Below are positions 42,240-52,066 of a stretch of 64,000 bases of DNA, one piece after another (positions within the stretch are counted from its first letter, which is position 1; every line of letters starts with the position of its first letter). The DNA is from Streptomyces sp. NBC_01471. GTDB lineage: Bacteria; Actinomycetota; Actinomycetes; Streptomycetales; Streptomycetaceae. Where the stretch lies: contig NZ_CP109450.1 in assembly GCF_041438865.1 (NCBI RefSeq), positions 3,768,501 to 3,832,500 of the forward strand, read 5' to 3'. The position numbers and the translations under genes are program-made. The notes under the pieces were generated by a model. That model did no database searches, was not told the DNA's origin, and saw only the letters and a list, made by a program, of their open reading frames with translations.

Positions 42240-43919
42240 TCAGCCCCCGGTCGCGCCCGCCGCCGCGTCGCCCGCGGTCGTGCCCGCCGCGGTGCCCGCC
42301 GTGCTCGACCCGTCCGTGGTGGCGCCGCCGGCGGGGCCGCCGCCCGCCGTCGTCGAACCGTCCGTCGTCCCGCCGTTGTCCTGGTTGCCGCCGTTCGTCT
42401 TGCCTCCGGTGGACGAGGAACCGCCGTCCGACGACGTACCGCCGCTGTCACTGCCGCCGTTCGTCTTGCCGCCCGTGGACGAGGAACCGCCGTCCGACGA
42501 CGTACCGCCGGAGGTGGACGGGGTCGGCGGGGGCGTCGAGGGCGGGTGGTTGGTCGGGCTGTCCGACGGGGTGTACGAGGGCCGGTTCGTGTACTGGCCG
42601 CCGCTGGACGTGCCGGGGTCGGTGCTGGTGTCCGGCGACGAGTCGTCCGTCGGGGTGTCGCTCGGCTTGTCGGTCTTGGAGTGGCTGGTCGACGGCGACT
42701 TGTCGGAGGTCGTCCCGCCCGATCCGCTGCCACTGTTCAGACCACCGTTCGCGAAGACGATGCCCGCGCCGATGGCGACCACCGCGAGCACGGCGACCAC
42801 CCAGATCCAGCCGCGGCCGCCCCGGCTCCTGCCCCTGCCCTCGCCGTCGTACGAACCGTCGTCCGGGTTCATCGGCGGCAGGATCGGGCCCTGCGAGGTG
42901 TCACCGTGCTGCGGGTGGCTGAACGCCGTGGTGGCCGCCGTGCCCATCGCCGGGGTGGAGCCGCCCTCGTGCATCGTGACCGGGCCGGTGTTCCACGTAC
43001 CCGTGTGGCCGCCCTGCTGCTGAAGCATCTGGAGCGAGTACGCGACCAGCGCCCGCATCTCCTCGGCGCTCTGGAACCGGTCGTCCGGGTCCTTCGCGAG
43101 GGAGCGCATCACGAGCCCGTCGAGCTCCGGAGGCACCGCTTCCGACACCTGCGACGGCGGGATCGGCATGTCCTGGACGTGCTGGTAGACCACGGAGAGC
43201 GGGGTCTCCCCGGTGAACGGGGGCCGCATGGCGAGCAGTTCGTACAGCAGGCAGCCGGTCGCGTACAGGTCGGAACGGTGGTCGACGGCCTTGCCGAGGG
43301 CCTGTTCAGGGGAGAGGTACTGGGGCGTCCCCATGACCATGCCGGTCTGGGTCATCGTCGACTGCGCGCCGTGCAGGGCACGGGCGATGCCGAAGTCCAT
43401 CACCTTGACCGCGCCGCCGTCCGTGATGATCACGTTGGCGGGCTTGATGTCCCGGTGCACGATGCCGTGCTGGTGCGAGTAGGCGAGCGCCTCCAGCACA
43501 CCGGAGACGATGATCAGCGCCTGCTCGGGCGGCGGGGCCTCGGCGTTGATCAGCAGATCGCGGATGGTGCGGCCCTCGACCAGCTCCATCACGATGTACG
43601 GGACGGTGTTGCCGCCCCAGTAGTCCTCGCCGGAGTCGTACACGGCGACCACGGCGTGGTGGTTGAGGCCCGCGACCGACTGTGCCTCGCGGGTGAACCG
43701 GGCCTTGGAGACCGGGTCCTCGGCGAGGTCGGACCTGAGCAGCTTCACGGCGACGGTGCGGCCGAGCCGCACGTCCTCGGCGGCGAACACCTCGGCCATG
43801 CCGCCGCGGCCGAGACGGTGGGTCAGCCGGTAACGGCCGTCGCCGACGAGTCCGCCGACGCCCCACGACTCCGGCACGTCCGACACCCCGCCGCCGCCTG
43901 CCTCGGATTCGGGTGCCAT
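42240..43919 (-). CDS. Membrane Ser/Thr protein kinase (PknB-type) with Ser/Thr/Gly/Pro-rich external tail
   Basis: 559 residues. Kinase domain (about 30-290): glycine loop GRGGMAEVF, Lys59 (VAVKLL), catalytic HRDIKPAN near 155-162, DFGIA near 175 and GTPQYLSPEQ. Juxtamembrane Gly/Asp/Ser-rich region, one membrane span at about 375-395 (WVVAVLAVVAIGAGIVFA), then a 160-residue external tail rich in Ser, Thr, Gly and Pro with near-repeats of GGTSSDGGSSSTGGK, and no PASTA domain. It is thus a receptor-type kinase with a low-complexity wall-facing tail. Divergent from the second kinase across 446 bases. Confidence 0.92.
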   Translation of the reverse strand: MAPESEAGGGGVSDVPESWGVGGLVGDGRYRLTHRLGRGGMAEVFAAEDVRLGRTVAVKLLRSDLAEDPVSKARFTREAQSVAGLNHHAVVAVYDSGEDYWGGNTVPYIVMELVEGRTIRDLLINAEAPPPEQALIIVSGVLEALAYSHQHGIVHRDIKPANVIITDGGAVKVMDFGIARALHGAQSTMTQTGMVMGTPQYLSPEQALGKAVDHRSDLYATGCLLYELLAMRPPFTGETPLSVVYQHVQDMPIPPSQVSEAVPPELDGLVMRSLAKDPDDRFQSAEEMRALVAYSLQMLQQQGGHTGTWNTGPVTMHEGGSTPAMGTAATTAFSHPQHGDTSQGPILPPMNPDDGSYDGEGRGRSRGGRGWIWVVAVLAVVAIGAGIVFANGGLNSGSGSGGTTSDKSPSTSHSKTDKPSDTPTDDSSPDTSTDPGTSSGGQYTNRPSYTPSDSPTNHPPSTPPPTPSTSGGTSSDGGSSSTGGKTNGGSDSGGTSSDGGSSSTGGKTNGGNQDNGGTTDGSTTAGGGPAGGATTDGSSTAGTAAGTTAGDAAAGATGG

Positions 43920-44365
43920 CAGTCCTCGCCGTCGTGTCGGTCCGCGTCAGCGGTGGTACGCGGGTGGTGCTCGGTGGGCTCGGTGGTCCTCGCGGCCCAG
44001 TGCCACGCCACGCTACAGGCTCCAGGAGAGGGCCCGGTCCGGCAATGACCGGCTATCAAACCCGGAATCGCGTCACCCATGCAAATCCTGCGTCCTTCCT
44101 GTAACGCTTGCGAGACGCTTGGTACGCGTACGGTCACGGAACGGGCCCCCGGCTTGACGTGTCGGTGCCCTCGGGCAGACTTTCCCCCGTAGGCCGGGGC
44201 CCGTGGGCCGGGGCCCGCAGGCAGTCCACGGCTGAGCAGTCCGCAGCTGAGAGGTCATGGAGCTCGGGTCCGCACGGACCGGTACGCACGAGCGCCGACC
44301 AGTACCGCGAGCACCACATCAGTAAGCAGAGCGCCATATCAGTGCGCCACAGGGGGAGCCACGCC
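43920..44365. other. Intergenic region between divergent kinase genes
   Basis: 446 bases without a convincing gene on either strand. It holds both promoters; 44070-44115 is AT-richer (ATGCAAATCCTGCG..., CTGTAACGC). A direct repeat GGCCGGGGCCCG occurs twice near 44193-44216. The short open frames here lack coding character. Confidence 0.4.
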
Positions 44366-46033
44366 ATGAGCCAGGACGGCGCGCAGGGCCGCTATGCGGG
44401 AGATTCGGTTGCCGGAGGGCGCTATCAGCTCCGTGACCTGCTCGGCGAAGGCGGTATGGCGTCGGTGTACCTGGCGTACGACCAGGCGCTGGACCGGCAG
44501 GTCGCCATCAAGACGCTCCACACGGAACTGGGGCGCGAGCAGTCGTTCCGCGAGCGGTTCCGGCGTGAGGCGCAGGCGGTCGCCAAGCTGTCGCACACCA
44601 ACATCGTCTCGGTCTTCGACACCGGCGAGGACACCCTCGGCGACGCGCTGATGCCGTACATCGTCATGGAGTACGTGGAGGGGCAGCCGCTCGGCTCCGT
44701 GCTCCAGGCGGACATCGCCCAGTACGGCGCGATGCCGGCCGACAAGGCGCTGAAGATCACCGCCGATGTGCTGGCCGCGCTGGACACCAGCCACGAGATG
44801 GGCCTGGTCCACCGCGACATCAAGCCCGGCAACGTGATGATGACCAAGCGCAACGTCGTGAAGGTCATGGACTTCGGCATCGCCCGCGCCATGCAGTCGG
44901 GCGTCACGTCGATGACACAGACCGGCATGGTCGTGGGCACTCCGCAGTACCTCTCGCCCGAGCAGGCGCTCGGCCGCGGGGTGGACGCGCGCTCCGACCT
45001 CTACTCGGTCGGCATCATGCTGTTCCAGCTGTTGACGGGCCGGCTGCCGTTCGACGCGGACTCGCCGCTGGCCATCGCGTACGCGCATGTACAGGAGGAG
45101 CCGGTCGCGCCCTCCTCGATCAACCGCTCCGTCACCCCGGCCGTCGACGCGCTGGTCGCCCGCGCGCTGAAGAAGAACCCGAACGAGCGGTTCCCGTCGG
45201 CCGAGTCCATGCGCGACGAGTGCCTGCGGGTCATGACGTCGGGCCACACCGGCGCCGCCCCGATGGTGGTCGGCGGCGCTCCCGCACCGAACAGCGGCTC
45301 GGGCGTCGGGTCGGCGGTCTTCCCGCCGGTGGACTCCTCGCTGCCGCAGAGCGGCCAGGTCCAGACGCCCTACCAGCCGGGCCCGTACGGCACACCGGCA
45401 CAGGCGCCTTCGTACGGCTACCCGCAGCAGGGCGGCTACCAGACCCCGCCGCCGCAGAACGGCTACCAGACGCCCGCCGCGCAGCCGTACGCCTCGCAGC
45501 AGTACGGGGTGCAGACCCCGCCGTCGTACGGTGTCCCGCCCGCAGCGCCGTCCTCCCCGGCCCGGCAGGGCGGACCCGGCGGCGGCCGGCGGAACATGCC
45601 GCTGATCGCGGGGGCGGCCGTGGTGGCACTGCTGGCGATCGGCGGGGTGATCGCGGCGATGAACATGGGCGGCCCGGACGACAAGACCGGTGCGGACAGC
45701 AGGGCGGGCAGCAGGACGGACTCCGCCGGACCCGCGAAGGCCGGCCACAAGGGGCCCGAGCGGGACCGGACGATGGACGCCTCGGACTGCTCGGACGCGC
45801 AGCCGGGCACCACGGACCCGGACAAGATCGAGCTGCCGGACTTCACCTACAAGGACATCCGGTCGGTGAAGGCGTGCGCCCAGGCGGCAGGCTGGCACAT
45901 CACGACGAAGAAGGAGCCCAGCGGGCAGTGGGGCCAGGACGTGGTGCTCGACCAGTACCCGCTGGCGAACACGGACGTGAGCCCCAAGGACCTCACCATC
46001 ACGCTGGGGATCTCGACGGGCGACGCGAGCTGA
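44366..46033 (+). CDS. Membrane Ser/Thr protein kinase with one PASTA-like domain
   Basis: 555 residues from ATG 44366, with AGGGGGAG upstream. Kinase domain (about 20-285): GEGGMASVY, Lys49 (VAIKTL), HRDIKPGN, DFGIA, GTPQYLSPEQ. Then a 130-residue Gln/Pro/Tyr/Gly-rich stretch (repeats of GYQTP), one membrane span at about 413-432 (LIAGAAVVALLAIGGVIAAM), and an external PASTA-like domain (about 490-550, ELPDFTYKDIRSVKACAQAAGW...VLDQYPLANTDV). PASTA domains bind peptidoglycan fragments, so this kinase may sense the cell wall. Divergent from the first kinase. Confidence 0.92.
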   Translation: MSQDGAQGRYAGDSVAGGRYQLRDLLGEGGMASVYLAYDQALDRQVAIKTLHTELGREQSFRERFRREAQAVAKLSHTNIVSVFDTGEDTLGDALMPYIVMEYVEGQPLGSVLQADIAQYGAMPADKALKITADVLAALDTSHEMGLVHRDIKPGNVMMTKRNVVKVMDFGIARAMQSGVTSMTQTGMVVGTPQYLSPEQALGRGVDARSDLYSVGIMLFQLLTGRLPFDADSPLAIAYAHVQEEPVAPSSINRSVTPAVDALVARALKKNPNERFPSAESMRDECLRVMTSGHTGAAPMVVGGAPAPNSGSGVGSAVFPPVDSSLPQSGQVQTPYQPGPYGTPAQAPSYGYPQQGGYQTPPPQNGYQTPAAQPYASQQYGVQTPPSYGVPPAAPSSPARQGGPGGGRRNMPLIAGAAVVALLAIGGVIAAMNMGGPDDKTGADSRAGSRTDSAGPAKAGHKGPERDRTMDASDCSDAQPGTTDPDKIELPDFTYKDIRSVKACAQAAGWHITTKKEPSGQWGQDVVLDQYPLANTDVSPKDLTITLGISTGDAS

Positions 46034-46069
46034 TGTCCCGCCCTCTGGCGCGGGTCGCTCGGACACAGG

Positions 46070-46123
46070 TCCCCCGGGCGTAGGCCCAGCGGGCTTGATC
46101 CCCCGGGCGTAGGCCCATCGGGC
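46070..46123. repeat. Two 25-bp direct repeats after kinase gene
   Basis: TCCCCCGGGCGTAGGCCCA(G/T)CGGGC at 46070-46094 and 46099-46123, 24 of 25 bases identical, 29-base period, 37 bases past the kinase stop codon. Confidence 0.85.
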
Positions 46124-46210
46124 GGCAGGCCTCGTACACGTACGGCGTGTGCGGGGCCTTTTGCCATGTCCGAGATGCCGAAATTGTGATGAGATGTGAC
46201 GCTAGATGCG

Positions 46211-46290
46211 CACTTCTTCGCTCTTTCATTCTTTTTTCTTTCGTTCTGCTTTCTTTCTGCTTTCGTTCTTCGTTACTTCTGCTTTCTGCC
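46211..46290. other. Polypyrimidine tract (80 bases)
   Basis: A stretch of mostly C and T with few purines and unusually low GC for this genome, including repeated TCTGCTTTC. It lies upstream of the surface-protein gene (start 46327). Polypurine/polypyrimidine runs of this kind can form triplex DNA; its role is unknown. Confidence 0.8.
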
Positions 46291-46326
46291 GCCGGGCGGG
46301 TCCGGCAGGAATGAGGGGGGCATTCA

Positions 46327-47151
46327 GTGATCGGTCTGGTGGCGGTTGCGGTGATGCTGTCCCCGGTGTCGGTGGACGCGGAGGCGTCGCCACCGGCAGC
46401 CGGGGTCGCGGTCACACAGGGCGTGTCCCCGGGTGGCACCCCGGCCGGTGGACCGGGTGCGGACGCGGGGGCCGCCGACGAGGCCCCGGCCGGAACCACG
46501 GACACCACGGGCGCGGCGGACAGCGCGGCCACGGAGACCCCCGGGGCGGGCGTCGGGCCGGGTGCGGCCGGAACGACCGGCGACGCGGCGACCGGCGACG
46601 GGAGCGGCGCCGGGGGGAGCGCCGACGCCCCGGACACGGACCTCGGCACCGGCCTCGGTGCGGGCTTCGGTACGGGATTCGGCGCGGGCGGGCCGAAACC
46701 GTCCGGCACCGCCTCCGGCAGTACGGCCGCGCACCCCTCGACGCACGCCTCACTGGCGGGCGGTCCCGCCGGACAGGGGCGCCAACGGCCGGGCAGGCCC
46801 CCCGGAGCCTCCCTCTCCCCCTCCGGCGTACCGAGCCTCCCCGCCCACCCGCGCGCCACCGCGCACGCGGCCCACCCCTCCCTGCCCGTACGGTCCCCCC
46901 ACCGGCCGGCCCCCCGGCACCAGCCGTCGTGGGCGCCGGGGAACGACGAGGACACCGGGCGGGCAACGCAGTCCGCACCGCACAGCCCCGCCCCCAGCGC
47001 CAAGGGCATGGAAGCGGCGGGCAGGCGCACCACGCGGCAGCCCCTTGCGCGCACCTCGTCCCTTCCGCTCCAAGTGGGCGCACTGGGCGCCGGACTTGCC
47101 CTGGTCGGTCTCGGTCTGGGCTTCCTGGGACTGCGCCTGCGCCGACCGTAG
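46327..47151 (+). CDS. Ala/Gly/Pro-rich surface-anchored hypothetical protein
   Basis: 274 residues from GTG 46327. An N-terminal hydrophobic signal (IGLVAVAVMLSPVSVDA) is followed by about 220 residues of Ala, Gly, Pro, Thr and Ser with GAG(F/A)GTG-like runs and no recognised domain. The C-terminus has one hydrophobic span (VGALGAGLALVGLGLGFLGL) and RLRRP: the layout of a wall-anchored protein, but no LPxTG motif. It is probably an exported, membrane-tethered, largely unfolded protein. Codon bias is consistent with coding, yet the composition makes the exact start uncertain. Confidence 0.6.
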   Translation: MIGLVAVAVMLSPVSVDAEASPPAAGVAVTQGVSPGGTPAGGPGADAGAADEAPAGTTDTTGAADSAATETPGAGVGPGAAGTTGDAATGDGSGAGGSADAPDTDLGTGLGAGFGTGFGAGGPKPSGTASGSTAAHPSTHASLAGGPAGQGRQRPGRPPGASLSPSGVPSLPAHPRATAHAAHPSLPVRSPHRPAPRHQPSWAPGNDEDTGRATQSAPHSPAPSAKGMEAAGRRTTRQPLARTSSLPLQVGALGAGLALVGLGLGFLGLRLRRP

Positions 47152-47167
47152 GAACTTGCGTTCGGCG

Positions 47168-47195
47168 ACATACTCGGTATACATACTGAGTATGT
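47168..47195. promoter_or_regulatory. PadR operator overlapping the regulator start codon
   Basis: Inverted repeat ACATACTC ... GAGTATGT (8-bp arms, 12-base spacer) overlaps the PadR ATG at 47192. The ATAC/GTAT-type half sites fit PadR operators. A -10-like TATACAT lies inside the spacer, so the transcript may be leaderless and autorepressed. Confidence 0.6.
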
Positions 47196-47797
47196 CGATC
47201 CGCCACGGGCTCCTGGCCCTTCTGGAGCACGGCCCCCGCTACGGCTCCCAGCTCCGCACCGAGTTCGAGTCCCGGACCGGCTCCACCTGGCCGCTCAACG
47301 TCGGGCAGGTCTATACGACGCTCTCCCGCCTGGAGCGCGACGGCATGGTGGTGCAGGACTCCGAGGACGGCGCGGGCCACGCGCTGTACGCCATCACCGA
47401 CGAGGGCCGGGAGGAGCTGCACAGCTGGTACGGGGCCCCGGTCGACCGCACCAGCCCGGCCCGCGACGAGCTGGCCATCAAGCTGGCGATGGCCGTCGGG
47501 GCACCCGACGTGGACATCCGCGCGGTGATCCAGTCGCAGCGCCGCCACACGGTGAAGGCGATGCAGGACTACACGCGGCTCAAGGCACAGGCCCTGGACA
47601 CCACCCCGGCCAACCGCGACGAGGTGGCCTGGCTGCTCGTACTGGAACAGCTGATCTTCCAGGCGGAGGCGGAGGCCCGCTGGCTCGACCACTGCGAGTC
47701 CCGCCTGGTCCGCCTGGCAGCGGCAGCGCGGACGGACCCCGCCCCCGCCCCCGCCCCCGCAACAGCGCGGAAAACTCGCACAAAGACCCGCCGCTGA
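47192..47797 (+). CDS. PadR-family regulator
   Basis: 201 residues from ATG 47192. N-terminal winged helix typical of PadR (IRHGLLALLEHGPRYGSQLRTEFESRTGSTWPLNVGQVYTTLSRLERDGMV), a C-terminal helical dimerisation domain (about 110-175, typical of the PadR-s2/long type) and a basic tail (TARKTRTKTRR). PadR regulators often control a neighbouring transporter; here an ABC exporter starts 400 bases downstream on the same strand. Confidence 0.92.
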   Translation: MSIRHGLLALLEHGPRYGSQLRTEFESRTGSTWPLNVGQVYTTLSRLERDGMVVQDSEDGAGHALYAITDEGREELHSWYGAPVDRTSPARDELAIKLAMAVGAPDVDIRAVIQSQRRHTVKAMQDYTRLKAQALDTTPANRDEVAWLLVLEQLIFQAEAEARWLDHCESRLVRLAAAARTDPAPAPAPATARKTRTKTRR

Positions 47798-48196
47798 GCG
47801 GGAACTGACGGGCCGTTCGGGCATCGGACAGGCCCGTTCGGGCACCCGTCCGGCACCGACTGGGCACGTGTCCGGCCCGAACGGCCCCCTTTTCGGCCCG
47901 CCCAGGCACCGACCCGACTCGTCCAGCCATCCGAGCGGGTCCGTTCGGGCACCTGCCCGGGCCCGCTCGGGCAGGTGCCGGACCCGTACCACCACGTGCC
48001 CGGCCCATCCGGCCACCCACCGAGCCCGTCCGGCACCTGAGGACGGAAACCCCGGCCCACCATGCCCGCCCGGCCCCCCGCTCGGCCCGTCCGCCACCTG
48101 AGAACAGGGGCCTGAGGACTGGGGCTTGAGGGCAGCGTCCGGGCCGGGCCGACGCCGAACACCCAGCCGACCGACCACCCGTTCCCAGGGGGACCC
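47798..48196. other. 400-base GC-rich intergenic region before the ABC exporter
   Basis: No convincing gene. Contains a strong hairpin, 12-bp arms at 47948-47959 and 47968-47979 with an 8-base loop, and several irregular copies of sequences such as CCGTTCGGGCACC and CCGTCCGGCACCTGAG. The frames open on either strand are low-complexity Gly/Pro/Arg and look like shadows of repeats. Confidence 0.5.
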
Positions 48197-48933
<737 letters not shown>

Positions 48934-48937
<4 letters not shown>

Positions 48938-51876
48938 GCGTGTTCACGGGCTGGCGCGCCGCCCTCCGCATCGCCCGCAGGGACGCGCTGCGGGCCAAGG
49001 GCCGCAGCGCCCTGGTCGTTGCCATGATCGCGCTGCCGGTGCTGGGCGTCACGGCGGCGGACGTCACGTACCGCAGTTCGGTCTCGACGCAGGCCGAGGA
49101 GCTGACCGCCTCGATGGGCACGGCGGATGCGCTGTTCAGCGATCCGGGCCTCGGCGGCGGCCCGATCGCACAGATGCCGCAGGGCGACTCGTACCAGCAG
49201 GCCGGCGCGGAGGACGAGGGCGAGTCCGGCACGGCGACCGGCTCCGCGTCCGGCTCAGCCTCCAACTCCGCGTCCGACTCAGCGTCCGGCGGTAAGGCCG
49301 GACCGCACACCGGCCCGCCGGATCTGAAAGCCGCGCTCCCCAGGGGCGCACGGGCCATCACCCGGCAGGACGTGCTGGCGACCGTCACCACCGCGTACGG
49401 CATCACGGCCAAAACCATCACCGAACTGGACACCGCCGACCCGCTGGTCCGTGGAATGGTCAAGCTGGTGCGCGGTGCGTACCCGAAGACCGACCGCGAC
49501 ATCGTCGCCAACGACACCTTCCTGAAGTCGGCCGGGCTGCACGTCGGTTCGCACACCACGGTCCGGGGCATCGACAAGACCTTCACGATCACCGGCGCCG
49601 TCGAAGTACCCACCGATCTCAAGACCGGGTTCCTGTACGTGCGGCCGGGCGCCCTCATCAAGCCCTGGCAGCGGGCGGCCGCCGCCGACCACACTCTCGC
49701 GCAGCCCACTCCCGGCGGCCGGTCCCTCTTCGTCAAGGCCGCCGGAGGGTCGGGGGTGAGCTGGCAGGACGTCCTCGCGGCCAACAAGCACGGCGTGCTC
49801 GTCGAGTCCCGCAGCGTCGTCCTCGACCCGCCGCCGGACTCCGAGGTGCCGATGGCCTCCCAGTTCAGCGGCAGTGACACCGGCTCGGGTCCGGGGCTCA
49901 GGCTGACCGCGGCACTGGCGACCGTCGTCACCATGGCGGTGCTGGAGATCGTGCTGCTGGCCGGCCCGGCCTTCGCGGTCGGTGCGCGCCGCTCGCGCCG
50001 CCAGCTCGGCCTGGTCGGCACCTGCGGCGGCGACCGGCGGCACATCCGCGCCGCGGTGCTCGCCGGGGGAGCGGTGCTGGGCGGTGCGGGCGCGGTGGCC
50101 GGTACCGCCGCCGGGCTCGTCCTGACGGTCGCGCTGCGCCCCGTGATCGAGGGGTGGACGGGCACGCGGTTCGGCGGCATCGAGATCCATCCCTGGGAGC
50201 TGCTGGGTATCACGGCGATCGGCCTGGTCACCGGGGTGCTGGCGGCGCTGGTGCCGGCCCTCGTGGCGGGCCGGCAACCGGTCGTCGAATCGCTCACGGG
50301 CCGGCGCGGGGTGCGCCGCTCGTCGCGGGTGATGCCGGTGCTCGGGACCGTCGCCATCGTGCTCGGAGGCGCTGCCGCCGTCCTGGGCGGGCTCAAGGGC
50401 CGCGCGATGCCGGTCGCCGCCGGCTCGGTCCTCGCGGAGCTCGGCGTGCTCGCCTGCATCCCGGTGATCGTCGGGTCGCTCGGGCGGCTGGGACGCTTCT
50501 TCCCGCTCGCCCCGCGGCTCGCCCTGCGCGACGCGGCCCGCAATCGGGGGCGTACAGCACCGGCCGTCGCCGCGGTGATGGCCGCGGTCGCGGGCACGGT
50601 GGCCATCTCGACGTACACCGCGAGCACCCAGGCGGAACAGGCGTACGACATCCATCGCACCCTGCCGCCCGGCGTTCTCTCGATCCACGCCGACACCTAT
50701 GGGGAGCACGCCGACCCGGCGAGGGCGCTGGGACTGGCCCGGGGGCTCGCCCGGCGCGACCTGCCGGTGGAGGGCTCGCCCGCCACCGTCAGCCGGGTGT
50801 GGGCGGGCAGCGACTGCGACCGGTTCGACGACGCGGACACCGATGCGTGCGGTTCGCTCACCATGCCCAAGCCGAAGGCCAACATCTGCCCGCTGCAGGC
50901 GGCCGGTGGCAAGGACCTGGCGGCCAGGCTCTCCGCGGACGGGCACAAGCAGCTGATGAACTCGCCGAAGTGCAGGGACGCGGAGTACGCCGACGCCAAC
51001 TTCGGCGGTGACTCGGAGATCGTCGTCGGTGACAGCGCGGCTCTGCGCGTCTATGCCGGCCTGAAGGACCCGGCCGCCGCCAGGGCGCTGGCCGCGGGCA
51101 CGCCCGTACTCCTCAACAACGCGTACGCCGGGGCGGACGGCAAGATCACCCTGAAAGCCGTCCACCGCTATGTCGCCGAGGACAAGGCGAACCGCGAACG
51201 GCACCCCGGGAAGGCCAGGACGACCGTCAGTCACCTCTCGGTCTACCGCGCGGCCGACCGGTACGCGGCCACCCCCGGGATCCGCATGATCATGCCGCAG
51301 GCCACCGCCGAGCGCATCGGACTGCACACGAGTCCGGTCGCCGTCGTCTACCGCGTCACGCGCCAGCCGACCGACGCGGAGGAACAGCGCTTCGACGACG
51401 GGATGTCGCTGGCCAACGGCGGTGCCTCTCTCTGGCAGGACCAGAAGCCGGACAACAGCGACGCCACCCTGCTGATCCTCGCGCTGTTCTCGGGCGTGGT
51501 GACGCTGGGCGCGGCCGCCATCACCACCGGCCTGGCGAAGGCGGACGCGGAGGCCGACCTGACGACCCTGAGCGCGATCGGCGCCCCGCCCGGCGTACGG
51601 CGCACGCTCAGCGGCTTCCAGTGCGCGGTGGTCGCGGGAACGGGCGTGCTGCTCGGTACCGCGGCGGGTGCGGTGCCCGCTGTCGCGGTGCGGCTCACGG
51701 ACCTCAAGAGGGCGCTGGACCAGATGAAGCTGCATCCGATGGACTCCGCGTACACGCCGATCGTGCTGCCGTGGGAGACCATCGGCATCCTCGCCGTGGC
51801 CGTACCGGTCCTGGCCGGTCTGCTGGCCGCAGGCTTCACCCGGTCCCGCCTGGTCCTGGCCAGGCGTGCCGACTGA
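48934..51876 (+). CDS. FtsX/MacB-type ABC transporter permease
   Basis: 980 residues, overlapping the ATPase gene by four bases. One span near residues 24-44, a first large external domain (about 45-320) with a Ser/Ala/Gly-rich insert near residues 90-125, a middle group of hydrophobic segments (about 325-350, 375-400, 423-445, 466-510), a second external domain (about 570-845) containing an extra cysteine-rich part, and three spans near the end (about 847-870, 894-915, 949-970). The duplicated FtsX-like layout is that of actinobacterial exporters/bacitracin-type resistance permeases. Substrate not determined. Confidence 0.9.
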
Positions 51877-51904
51877 TGCGGGCCGACTGTCGCGACCCGT
51901 CGCG

Positions 51905-52013
51905 GTGGACGCGGCGTGCTCCGGTGGACGTGGCGTGCTCCGTGGACGCGGTAGACGCCGTGGACGCGGTGGCCTCCGTGTACGCGGCAAACGCCGCGGA
52001 TGCGGTGGATCAG
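51905..52013. repeat. 18-bp tandem repeat, about 6 copies, upstream of bpa
   Basis: Degenerate 18-base units beginning GTGGACGCGG, GTGGACGTGG, GTGGACGCGG, GTGGACGCGG, GTGTACGCGG and GCGGATGCGG fill 51905-52013 between the permease stop and the bpa start. In one frame they would read (V/A)DAVDA-type repeats, but no start or ribosome site supports translation. Confidence 0.8.
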
Positions 52014-52066
52014 CCCGGATCGGGGGCACAACCCCTCATGGAGTACGTGTGCGAGACAATGGCGGC

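Noticed and set aside
42227..42242. Stop-anchored duplication at the first kinase gene (GGCCGTCA twice)
   Set aside because: Only two 8-base copies; too short to separate from chance in GC-rich sequence.
44134..44367. Small minus-strand frame between the kinases
   Set aside because: Overlaps the start region of the PASTA kinase; composition not coding-like.
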